Shown: positions 12,861 to 24,600 of the stretch, one piece after another | Layout of the letters: each line of letters opens with the position of its first letter | Numbering within the stretch: the first letter of the stretch is position 1 | From: Montifringilla adamsi | Lineage: Eukaryota; Chordata; Aves; Passeriformes; Passeridae | Assembly (NCBI GenBank): GCA_017590115.1 | Contig: JAGGNK010013670.1 | Location: 3,035,343 to 3,099,342, forward strand | Length of the DNA: 64,000 nucleotides | Reading direction: 5' to 3' | The notes under the pieces: model-generated | Seen by the model: only the letters and a program-made list of their open reading frames with translations | Databases searched by the model: none | What the model was told of the DNA's origin: nothing | Translations under genes and position numbers: made by a program

Positions 12861-13780
12861 ATTTTTGGTAACAATATGACCAGCTGTTACCTACTACCTC
12901 TGTCTCTCCAGGGGTTCTTGCATGGAGGGTTGGTCCTGCAAAACAACACCAAATCACCCATCTCAGCTGGAGCATGCTGTGTCTTTTTCCACACAGAAAC
13001 ATTTGTTCCAAGGAATTTTCTGTGCACAGGCATTGCTGCACAGCCCTCACCACCTCTGGATCTCACCCAGGAGGAGACTCAGGCCCACCTTCCTACACAG
13101 CTCCCATGTCAAGGCTCCACGGGGTGTGCCTCTGCCCTGCTCTCCCCTGGTGCCTGGGCTTCCCTGTGGGAAAGGCAGGTTCCCTTTTCTGCCAGGGTGA
13201 GCCACAGCTTCTGCTGCCTGCTGGGCACAGGACAGCACTGCCATTCCCTGATGCCACATGCCTTGTCCGCCATGGTGGCCTGCTGACCTCCACATGCTGC
13301 CACAAGTGGAAACGCAGCAAGAACAGGGCTCTGCCTCAAATGCTCTCCCAGAAGAATCTCAGCTCTCCGTGTTTTCAGAGCCCAGATAAAAGGGAGCTCC
13401 TGGCACAGCTGCACAGAGCCTGCAGTGAGCCCAGCACAGAATGTGCTGAGGCAGCAGCAGAGAACAGCAGATGGGCGCTTTTGGGGCTGGCAGCAGCCGT
13501 AACAGACCACTACACTGAGGCCACTGGCTTTGGAAGGTCTGACAGACCTGCAGTCCCCAAATGGGGGATGTTCACTGCAATCATTGAGTGCTGGATCTGG
13601 GCCAGAGCTCAGCTCAATCCCATTTTGAATAGAAACATCTTCCTTGAGATGAAGGTTGTGTGTTTGTGTCAGGCAAAGTTAAAACTTAGGAAAAATAGGG
13701 AAAATCAGAAGAGTTTGTGCTGTAGATGTAGAGGGTGCAATGAAGAAAGAGGAACATGGCTGCTTACCCCAAAAAAACCC
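12860..13780. other. Intergenic between the ERV remnant and the Schlafen fragment
   Basis: The plus strand is open from 12974 to 13792, but the peptide is Cys/Ser/Pro-rich low-information sequence without a recognisable domain. I looked here on the minus strand for the next Schlafen exon after the donor near 13780 and did not find it. Confidence 0.35.
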
Positions 13781-14250
13781 CTCAAGGGTTGATTCTCACA
13801 AATGGAAAGTATTTCCTCCTTTGCAGAACAGCAAAAAGTGTTTTTTATTATCTCAATAATCTTGAAAGCCACAATTGTTTTCCCAGTTCCAGGAAGACGA
13901 AGGACAAATTGCTTCCTTACTTTGTTCAGCTTGCTAGCGTTTAGCTCATATTGTTTGAGAGTGAGAAGGTTGAAAATCTCACACCTAAGACTGTCACTCA
14001 AGTAGGATTTAAATCAAAGCACAACAATTGCAAGTGCTTCCAGGAAGGTCGGGATGTCCCTGGAGGTGAGGATGTAATTCTTAGGGTACAAGCTGGTGGA
14101 ATCAGATTTGGCTTCTTGCCAGGGAACACAATTCTCACACTTATCTGGTCATTTGTGCCATTCAACTGCAGGATTTGAGGAATCACTATGGCAGGACATC
14201 CCCATCTATCCTCCCCTGGCCCCAGACTGCTGGTGCATATGCATGACATA
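13780..14250 (-). pseudogene. Schlafen-family (SLFN) pseudogene fragment, helicase-like Walker A region
   Basis: On the minus strand from about 14001 down to 13790 the translation matches the start of the C-terminal helicase-like domain of long Schlafens (SLFN11/13 type). It shows a motif near LLTLKQYE, a Walker A-like LPGTGKT, a helix ending in IKNTF, and ICENQPLRGF. A GTAAGC right after the last motif looks like a retained splice donor. Upstream, another frame shows SRDIPTFLEALAIVVL followed by a TGA where the family has Gly, then FKSYL leading into the same frame. Further upstream the similarity changes frame. The in-frame stop, the apparent frameshift and the absence of the next exon within the adjacent 700 bp indicate a decayed copy. 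Family identity rests on recalled Schlafen sequences. Confidence 0.7.
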
Positions 14251-14539
14251 ACTTTTTACCCCTTGTTGTGCTTGGTTTGTGGAAACCACTCTGCACCCCG
14301 AAGAGAAGAAGCAATGTCTTCTTTCTTAAAACAGACCGTGTCTGTGTTTAGAGAGCTCCAAAAATTGGCAACAGCATGAGGGTACTGGTGGTGACCATGA
14401 AGATCCAGGGACGGACTAGGAAGGGGGTAAGAAATACGCCAGAAAGGGGCAGGTTCAGGTGGCTCCTTACACACAGGTGTGGGCCTGGAGCTTCGGTTGC
14501 TGGCGGTCCCTCAGCATTTCTCTGGGGCTGTTGGTATGG

Positions 14540-15205
14540 GGGGCTTTGTCCCGGGGCCTCCGGTGGAGTGATGTGGTGGACTCCCCTCACAGACAGGCTG
14601 TGTAGACCCTCGCACGGAGGATGTGGGAGACCCTTCCCTGGAGGCCCTGGGACCCCCTGAGGGGCTGTGGGGACCCGCACACAGACGGACATGGAGGCTC
14701 CCTATGGAGGTCGTGAGGACCCCCATACAGAGGCTGTGGGGAATCCCCCCGGGGGCCACGGAGCCCTCACACAGAGGGGTGTGTGGGACCGTCCCTCACA
14801 TGGAGAGTGTGTGGGAACCCCCCTCACAAGGAGGGGTGTGTGGGACCGTCCCTCACATGGAGAGTGTGTGGGACCCCCCCTCACAAGGAAGGGTGTGTGG
14901 GACCCCCCTGACACAGAGGCTCTGGGGCGCCTCTCACGCGGAGCTTTGCGGGCTCCGTGCGCGGAGCGGGCCCGGCTGTGCGACCCCCCTCACAAGGAGG
15001 GGTGTGTGGGACCGTCCCTCACATGGAGAGTGTGTGGGAACCCCCCTCACAAGGAGGGGTGTGTGGGACCGTCCCTCACATGGAGAGTGTGTGGGACCCC
15101 CCCTCACAAGGAAGGGTGTGTGGGACCCCCCTGACACAGAGGCTCTGGGGCGCCTCTCACGCGGAGCTTTGCGGGCTCCGTGCGCGGAGCGGGCCCGGCT
15201 GTGCG
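14540..15205 (+). repeat. GC-rich minisatellite with a 223-bp tandem duplication, just upstream of MKS1
   Basis: Degenerate units built on CCCTCACA...GGGGTGTGTGGGA run up to the MKS1 promoter. Near 14785 and 14842 the unit is a clean 57 bp. A larger segment, 14776-14982, recurs at 14999-15205 (207 bp identical by eye, period 223 bp). The duplicated part includes a GC-rich, promoter-like stretch with a GCGGAGC motif. The 57-bp unit is a multiple of three, so it leaves frames open. Confidence 0.85.
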
Positions 15206-15660
15206 GGGGCTCTGGCCGGGCGGGGGCGCTGCCCAGCCGTGCACGCCGGTTTCCCCGGAGCGCGGCCATGGCGGGCGCGGCGCGGCCCGGGAGTAGCGCC
15301 CTGTGCCGCTCCCGGGTCCCCGCCGTGTACCGCTCCCGGGATCCCGTCCGCAACCTGCGCCTACGGTGAGCACCTGCCCGGCCCCGGCCTGGCTCCGCCG
15401 GCCCGCACAGCCCTGACGCTCCGCTCCTTCCCCGCAGGGTCCGTATCCAGCGGGTCGCGCCGGCCGGGCCTGTCCTGCCGCGGGTGCCGCCGCTCGCCGG
15501 CCCCGAGCTCCCGGGCCGGGCCGACCGCGCCGCCGATGCGGGAGCGGTGCCGCTGCGGGTTACCGCGGCCTCTCGCGCAGGCGCCCAGAGACCCGCGGAG
15601 GACGAGGAGGAGGAGGTCGAGGTGGGGTGGCAGGAGAAGCTCTTCAGCCAGGTGGGTGCA
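14950..15660 (+). promoter_or_regulatory. MKS1: CpG island and presumed promoter of MKS1
   Basis: The sequence from the second copy of the upstream duplication through exon 2 is very GC-rich and dense in CpG. The start codon at 15268 lies inside it. No TATA box is visible close to the start, as is usual for housekeeping CpG-island promoters. The short unique stretch 15206-15267 is the most likely 5' UTR or core promoter. The transcription start cannot be fixed from sequence alone. Confidence 0.6.
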
Positions 15661-18600
15661 ATGTGAGGGGGGCGGGAGGGACTTCGTGAAATGGGTCAGA
15701 TCGGAGGGGATCACTGGGGTCATCTAGTCCGACTCCCCTGCTCAGGCTTGTGTCCAGCTGCCTTTGAAATACCTCTAGTGAGGGAGACTCCACGCCCTCT
15801 CTGGGCAGCCTGGTCAGGGCTTGGTAACCGCACAGGACAGAAGTTCTTCCTCGTGTTCAGGTGGAACTTTCTGGGCATCAGTTCCTGCCCGTTCCACTTG
15901 TCCCATTGTTGGTCCCCAAGGAGCAGAGCCTCGTCCGTGTCTGACCCCTCCTTTCAGACACTGACAGACAGGGATGAGGTACCCTCTCAGTGTCTCATCT
16001 CGAGGCTGAAGAGCCCCATCTCCCTCAGCTTTTCATTGTAAGAAAGGTGTTCTTTGATGAACTTTGTCACCCTCTGCTCCAGGAGCTCCATGTCTCCTGT
16101 CCTGTCCAGAACTGGACAGGCTTGGGGGAACTTCCTGACACCCCCTTTTGTGCATCTCACTGTGGGGTTCCTTGTTTCAGGGCGAGCTGCAGTGCCCAAG
16201 GCTTTCCAGGTGGGCATCAGTGGTGCTGCTGGCTGCCACATGCCTGAGCAGTGTTGGAGCTGCTCTGGAGCTTGGTTATTTGCTGGGATTCCCAAAGGGT
16301 CTTGTCTCTGGGGTCACTTTGGAAAGAAGCTGAAAAGTATTTGTGGCTTTGCCAAAGCTGGTGAGAGGCAGCTATTGTGCTTTACCTGTGGTGCTGTCAG
16401 TTTGAGGTGGATCTGTACCTGAATGAGTCAGCCTGCCAGACTCCCCTGGACTGGCAGTACCATGAGGAGATCCGGAAACTGGAGAAGGCTGGAGGTCGGA
16501 AGAACTGTCGCATCTTTACCTACACTGACCACGACCGATTCACCAACCTAGAGGAGGTACCAGCTCTTAGTTACTCAGTGTATGTCAGAACTTCCAGTGC
16601 CCCAGACCTGGGGTGGGATGTCTCATCTCTGGTTCACAGCAATGGTCAGCCAGAGTGACTTGGCTCTGTAGGAGCACTGCTCTGTAGGAAGCTTGCTGGG
16701 CACCAGAAAAGTGAAGGAATTCTGCAGTCATATAGCAGTTTGTCCTTGCAGGTGGTTGTGTGCATATCTGTTCCCTCCTCTAAGAGTAGAGCTGTGTTTG
16801 GGAAGATGTCCAGTTAAGCTAGTTCCTGTCTGTTCTTCCAGCTCTGCCAGAAGGTAACTGACTCGGATCATGAAGTGCCATCGTATCTGGTCGAGAGGAT
16901 GGCCAATGTGAGGAGGAGAAGACAGGACCGTAGGCCTGTGTGAGTTCAGACTTGGGCTTGGAACTTGTTCATGCAGGTTTCAGTGTGCCTGGTCCGTGGG
17001 AGCTGGTGGCTTGTGCTGTGTCACACATGTAATCCAGCACTGTGACTCCTCATCATGGTGGGTTTGGTGCTGCTGATGTGAGCTGTGACTGGTGCTGTTC
17101 TCTTGTTGACAGAGACGCAAGTTCTCTGAAGTCAAAAATCATCACCTGGGAACCTTCAGAAGAATTTATAAAGAACAATCATGTAATTAACACACCTGTC
17201 CAGACCATGTACATCATGGGGGACTTGGGACCTTATGGGAAGTAAGTAAAATCCTGAAGTGATAATGATTTTCCAAAAGAAAATCCATCTTTCCTCCTTA
17301 CTCAAAACTCCTGTTTCTTTCATTAGTTAAGGGGGGAGAATTCCAAGAGCTCAGTAATGTGGGCTGCAATTTCTTTCTGCTTCTTTCTTCATTTGGGAGG
17401 TAGCTGAGTGTATACATCCAAAAGGCTTCTAAACCAATGTAGGAAAGTGTGTATGTGTTCCCTTTTGTACCCCCAAGTTCCTTTACCAGCTCTGGTATTC
17501 CAGAGCAAGAGAGTGTCCGTGTTCTCTGTTTAGACTGTGTTTTCCTGGTGTCCTCCTTCAGGCTTGGTCACAGGGAGTATGAAAATGTGCTGTGCACAAT
17601 CAAGGTGGATGGGAATGGGGTGATCACAGTGAAGCCTGACTTCACTGGCACCAAAGGAGCTTACCGGTGAGTGGGACAGGGCTGGGACCCCTCCTGGGAC
17701 TGGGGGCGAGGGGCTGAAATGGCTGTTTCCTGGTCACCCTTTGGGCAGGGGATCAGCACTTAAATTGAGAAATATTTCATTTATTTCAGAGATTTCTAGA
17801 AAAATATTACTGTGTGCTTACGCTCAGTGTCACTGTATGTGTGCTATGTGGGGCTTTGGGGCAAGTCTCTAGGGATGCAGGCTATCATGGAATCATGGAA
17901 TGGTTTGGGTTGGAAGGGACCTTAAAGCCCAGCTCATTCTACTCCCTGCCATGGGTAGGGACACCTTCCACTATCCCAGGCTGCTCCAAGCTCTGTCCAA
18001 CCTGGCCTTGGGCACTTGCAGGGATGGGGCAGCCACAGCTGCTCTGGACAACCTGTGCCAGGGCCTCACCACCCTCACAGAGAAGAATTTCTTCCTAATA
18101 TCCATCTAACCCTACCCTCTGTCAGTTTGAAGCCATTCCCCCTTGTTCTATGACTGCATCCCTTGTAAAATTACATTATGCATGTGGTAGATGCAAGCAA
18201 GTCTTCCATTTTGAGGGAATGCTGCTGACAGGTACTTGGGAGTGAGGAGAGGGCTGTGAGTACCCTTGTCTCACTGCATAGGCTGGGTAGAGGGGACACT
18301 GCTGGGTCAGGAGGGCCCCATTGATACTTGTGCCTATTCTCTGCATAATGGGGGAGTTTTTCCCGTGTGTTTTGGGGCTCTGCAGGATCGAGCTGGATGG
18401 AGAGAAGCGAGAGGTGTGGGAATACACTATTGAGAATGCATCTGCCCAGGTGCAGCCAGAGGAGGAGGAGCGTGAGCAGCGTGTGTTCAGAGAGGTAAGT
18501 GCTGGCCATGGAGCATATTCACTAGTTCTGAGTAACAGAGGCAGCTCAGATCATCATGGAGATGTAGCTGCTCGTGCTCTGCACGCCTGAAGTGATAAAA

Positions 18601-21600
18601 TGTCACTGCTCTGAGCCTCATCATGCTCAGGGATCTGAGAACTACAGCAAATACTCTCTGCTTCATACCTTATTCCTTAAAGACACCTTGTCTGTAGTTG
18701 TCCTGACTCTGGCTGCAGTGCTTTAGGGAGTGAGAACTGATGCAAGAACCCAAGTCCATGCCTTCCTAGTGTCACCTGCAGGTGTTTTTCCTTCCCTTTA
18801 GAGCAGTGGGCAAGCCCTTTCTTTAATCTTCCTCTAGCTGCCTGTATATTTACTAAATGATGTCTTTTTACCTGTAATGTCCCAGGATATTGGAATCCCA
18901 TTTCACATCTTGATTTTTCTGAATTGCCTTTTTGTCTCTTGACAGTTTATGAAAGTCCTTTTTGGTTTAGATTTTTACTTGTGCATTTCCTTACTGGTTT
19001 TGTGGTCACCAAGGAAATCATGATTTCACTACACTGATCTCTGCCTGCCCATTTCCTTGGAATAGTTTGTACCTGTGTTTTTCAGATATCATTTAAGATG
19101 TGATTCTTCAGAGCTTCTTTTCCCTTAAAACTGCCTTGGAGATCCAAAGCTGAACTTCTGTGCAGTGTTAGCAGTTATGCATCTGTGTTCTATTAGATAC
19201 TTATATTCTCCATATTTGTTGTAACAACCCCACATATGCTACGCCTGGTAATGATTTGAGTTAAAATTATATACAGTTTAAGTTTTGCAGTATGTAACAG
19301 CAGATATAATCAAAATGCCACTCTTTCTTGTTGTTGTTGTTGTGTGTGTTCCCAGCTGTACGGGCGGCACAGGGATTACCTCAGTGGGCTCGTGGGCTCA
19401 GACTTTGAAATGGTGAGTTCCAGAGGCACTGGCAGGGACTGGAGCTCTGTTGTCTTTGGGGTCTGGTGACCTGGCTCACACAGTTTGCACTCGCAGCATG
19501 GTCTCCAAAGACTGTTCTGCTCTGGAGGGGGATTGGCAGCTTTTACCTTGTGGCTTCAAGCAGAAAATTGGGTCAGAAGGGACAAGTGGCAGTGGATTTG
19601 GGGTCTGCAGGGATCCATCCTGTTCAGGGCCTGCTGAACACTGCAGTCTCTGTGAGGCTGTGTGCAGTGCCTTAAGACTTCTGATTGTAGTACTTTGAGA
19701 AGGAAGGAGGGTTTATGTCTTCAGGGACAGTGATTGCTGTTAACTTCTTCAGTGTCAAACAGCTCTGTGTGCCACTTTGTGCAAATAAACAGCCCCTCAG
19801 ACTCATGCAGTTTTCATTCTCACTGAATTATCTAAACAGCAATCTTTTTTTTGCTCAAATATTGTTTGACAATACAGTGAATACACATCAGTGAAATACA
19901 ATACAAAACAGTGAAAGTTGTGCTTTCCAGTACTTTGATAGAGTGTCTCAGTGCTTCCCCCTGCTCCCTCATCTTGGTCCAATGCAGGAATATGACAGAA
20001 GCAGGACTGTGATTTCTGCAAGTGACTTCTCACTGTGTGTTATATTGATCTTGACATCTGTAAGAGACCTATTTACAGAACAGTAAATTCCTGCAGACTG
20101 GGCTTTGGGGGATTTGGTCTCTTTAGAGTCTCTTTCCAGAGAGACTCTTCACTTCTGGAAGTGATAGGACAAATCATGCCTCCTCCCTGGCCAGAGCAGT
20201 AAATCATTCATGTCTGAAAACCCATGACATACCTGTGTGAGATACTGTTGGGAAGGAATTGTTGAGGTTGAACCAGTGGTTGTTGAGCTCTTTACCTTGT
20301 TTATCTGCTAATTTTTCCAGCCTCTTCCTGGTACTCTGAGACTTTTCGTGAATGGAGAAATAGGTGAGTTCTTATTCTAAACAGAGACAGTGTGGGTGTG
20401 CTAGGATAGCTGAGGGTATGATCCAAGGATTTTTGAATCCCTAGATTCAAGAGGCCCTAGAATCCTTTACTTCCTCCTTTTCCTCCCCGTTTCCTGCAGA
20501 CTGATCCCTTGAGAGGAATTTACAGGTTGGAGGTTACGAATGCTGTAGCTGTTCTAAGAAGGCCTAGATCTGCAAAAAGGAGAGCAGATTGCTATAATAT
20601 CTATTAATTTCCCAAAGAAACCAATTAAATGTGTGAACTCCCTCATCTGGTTAGTGAAACGGAGACAGGGCTGGTCTGGAGGAGGAATCTTCTCTGTGGG
20701 TTATCTCCTGTTACTTTGAAGGCTTTTCCCAGTTTCCAGCAGTAACTGATTTTCCTTGAGGTTATTGGTGGTGGCTCTCCCAAAAATCTACAGTGAATGC
20801 TGGAAGAATTTGTATGGAATCAAACAGCTGAAGTTCATTCTCTCTCCTCAGTTTCAGCTCAAGGCTATGAGTATGACAACCTTTATGTGCATTTCTTCCT
20901 GGAGCTGCCTGACCGTGAGTATTCACATTCCCAGCCACATCACAGCAGCTGAAGAGGTGAAACAGGCTTTGGCTGGTCCATCAGACCAGCTCTGCTGGGA
21001 GTCAGCAAAAATTAATGTTGAAGCTGGGATTTAGTCAGAGGCCTTTAGAGCTAAAATGGCAGAACTCTGCTCAGACTGGGACATAGAGGTGGTGGTGACC
21101 AGTCTGTCCAGACTTCATTCCTTATCTTGCAGGGAACAGCTTTCCTGTGCTCCCCACCACAGTGACTTTGTCTGATTTCAGCTTGCCATCATGCTTTGTG
21201 CTGATATTAACATATTAAATTTTGGTGGATAAATAAGGCTCACAGCACTTACATGCATGTCCTGCTGCATGTTTAATTCTCCTAAAGTTATGGCTCTGCC
21301 TCCCCTCTCTGGATATATCTGTCAAGATACCACTTTTGCTACTCAGTACATTTAGATAAGGCTCTGCTTTTCTCTTGACATGAGTTGGTGCTTTTCATGG
21401 ACAGTTCAGGGTGTTCTAAAGAGCAGTGCCTGGAACAGGACAGGGAAAAGTCATTTGAGGAACAGCTGAGAGAGCTGGGGGGGCTCAGCCTGTAGAAGAG
21501 GAGGCTCAGGGGGGACCTTCTCACTCTCTACAACTCCCTGACAGGAGGGTGCAGCCAGGTGGAGTCAGGCTCTGCTCCCAGACAAGTAACAGGACAAGAG

Positions 21601-24600
21601 GAAACAGCCTCAGGTTACACCAGGGGAGGTTCAGGTTGGACATGAGGAAGGATTTCTCTGTGGAAAGGGCGGTCAGGCATTGGAAGGAGCTGCCCAGGGC
21701 AGTGGTGGAGTTCCATCCCTGGAGGTGTCCAAGGAGCGACTGGGTGTGGCACTCAATGCTGTGGCCTGGTTGACCAATCTCCAAGGTGGGGATTGGTCGC
21801 AGGTAGGATTTGATGATATGGGAGGGCTTTTCCAACCTGAATCATTCTGTGAATGTCAGGGTGGGTAACATTACTTTTTACCCCAGTCATCAGTCATCAC
21901 ATTCTCCTGTGAGCTGCTCTGGTTTGTGAGTTTGGTCTTACCCCAAGCCTTCATCTTCTCCTGTCCCCTGCAGAGTGGTCAAGCTCCCCGTTCCAGCAGC
22001 TCTCAGGAGTGACACAGACCTGTGCCACCAAGGCAGTGGGCTTGGTAAGGACACTTTCACACCTGCAGAGCAATTTGAACAGGCAGTCTCTGGAGTGGAA
22101 CATATGTAACAAGCTACAGATAGATTCAGCAAATGGCCTTAGTTGGGGGCTCCTTTCAAGACCAGAGCATGTTTGGGATTCTCCTTATTCTAATTATACT
22201 TGTTGTTTTTTCAAGGGTCCAAATAATTTTTTTCACTGTCTCCAAATAAAACTGAACCAAATAAAACTAGTCCCAAGTATTTTCTGGAATCTCACTTTTT
22301 TATTCTTTTTTGCTGACTGATTGCCTTTGGAGCTTTGATTTTTGTGTTCTCCAATGCTCTGAGTTAACCAAGCATTGTTCCGTCTTGCCTGGGGCAGGAA
22401 TGTGCAGAGACTCTATGTTAATTTTGAATTTTATCAGCTTTTTAATGTATTTTATATGTTTTCATATTACAAAAATAATTATCATACATTTTAGTAATAC
22501 CATTGTTTGACATACTGTGCTTGGCTTGGCTCCTGTAAAGTTTGAGGCTGCCCTGTAGTTACGCTATTGACTGAGTTTTCATTTGAGGTGTGTCGCTCCC
22601 CTTTTCCATTATTTTCAACATCCTATTCCATCAACATGGCACTAGGGAGTGTATGCAGGTCCATCCTGCAGTCACGTGTTTGTTAGTGGGATGCAATTGA
22701 TCTTTTTGAGCAGCATCACCTGCTTTCTACCATTAGTTCCTTTCTACCAGCTCTCTATGTCCTCTGCAATGCTGGTGATGAATTCTCTTGTCCAGGAATC
22801 TGATCTCCTGTTCTTTTTCTAGGACAATGTGGCATACTTCTGCTACCCCTTCACTGTGGACGTGTTTTACACCCAAGAAGATGAAGGTGTGTTTTCTTGT
22901 TACTCTGAAATCCTTTGGTCCCTCTGTAGCTGTCATGCTGTTTGTCCCATTGGAGATGAAATGACAGAGGGAAATGTTTCTGGTTCAACAAAAGTTCACC
23001 CTGTCACCACGCAGCCCCTGGACACATCCTGTGTTTGCCCTGTCCAGGAATCCATTAGCATTTTTATGGATTCATTGATGTTGCCGTGTTTCTAGGCTGT
23101 TACCAGTTTTATCCATTTGGAAAACTACTTGGATCTTGGCTTGTCTCTTTAAACCTGGAGTGCAGGGCTATGTTGCTGTGCCTGCACAGAGCCCTGGGAT
23201 GCTGCAGCTGGAAAACCAGGCAGCTTTTTTATACACAGCTAAAACTCTGTGCTGAGTCTTATATTTGTAGACGTGCTCAGTGACCTGTATAATCCCTAGA
23301 TAGTTCATGTCACTTTGAAACTTCAGCTCTATTTTAAGCTGAGCTTCTCTGCTGCCTGTTCCTGCTGCTTCTTCACCAATCCTCTTGCTCTGTGGATACA
23401 ATTGCTAGGGACAGCACTGTGGCATGCCTTGCCACTTGAATCCAATGTACACTTTGGATCTGGGTATTCAACCAACACTAATGAATTTTCAGACTAGAAG
23501 AAACAAAATGAGTTTATTTCACTGTGGAAGAAAGAAATGCTTGGAGAGATGTAGGAGAATCCAGATTAATATTCCCCCAATAGCAGTGGGAATGGTCAGA
23601 GATAAACAGGTTCTGATGTTTGGCTTCAGATCATTCTCGAAAGATTGTCTTGTCTGATAAAGGTAATTGACAGCCCAGTCTGGACTTGCTCTTAAAGAAT
23701 TTTCCCTAATTTTTATCCTCAGTAATTCTGTTTTCAGCCTCAAATCAGAGGGTTCAACTTTTATACGGGAAACTAATCAACTATAAGTCTTTGTAGTCAT
23801 TGTAGAAGAAATACAGAAAGGACTGTGGTGGAAGTCTGCTAGAATGTGTCCAGAGAGGGAGCAGAACTGGGGAAGGGTCTGGAGCACAAGGAACAGCTGA
23901 GGGAGCTGGGCAGACTCATCCTGGAGAAAAGGAGGCTTGGGGAGGACCTTCTCACACTCTACAATTCCCTGTCAGGAGGGTACAGCCAGCTGGGGGTTGG
24001 GCTCTACTCCCAGAGAACAAGGGGCAGGACAAGAGGAAACCTCAAGTTGCTCCAGGGGAGGTTCAGGCTGGACGCTAGGAGGGATTTCTTCCCATAATGG
24101 GTGTCAGGCACTAAAAGGGGCTGCCAGGGAGGTGATGGAGTCCCCATCTCTGGAGATGTCCAGGGAACGACTGGAGGTGGCACTCAGTGCTCTAGTCTGA
24201 GTGATAAGGTGGGGATTTGTCACAGGCTGGACTCGATGATCTTGAAGGTCTTTTCCAAGCTAAATGATTCTCTGATTCTTTGGCTTCCTACTAGTGGAGT
24301 TGGGCATTTAGCATGCTTTTTCTCACTGATAGTCTCCTTCCCAAAGCTGTGACCTGCTCCCCATCTTGCAGACAGTCTCCCTCAGTGGCCTGTTCTCTAC
24401 TTTGAGGTCCTATCCCTGGATTTCTGGCAGAGGTATCGTGTGGAAGGATATGGGTCCTTGGTGCTGCCAACATGTCCAGGTAAAGCATGCTTGGGACATT
24501 GTGTTAATTGTCTGGGAGAATGAGTTGAGTTGCTCCTCTTGGGAAGTGATTCAGCCAGTCCCAGGGATTTGGTGTACTGAAGGGAGCAGTCAGCTGTCTG

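Noticed and set aside
12974..13792. 272-codon plus-strand frame
   Set aside because: Overlaps the Schlafen fossil on the other strand at its end and has no coherent domain.
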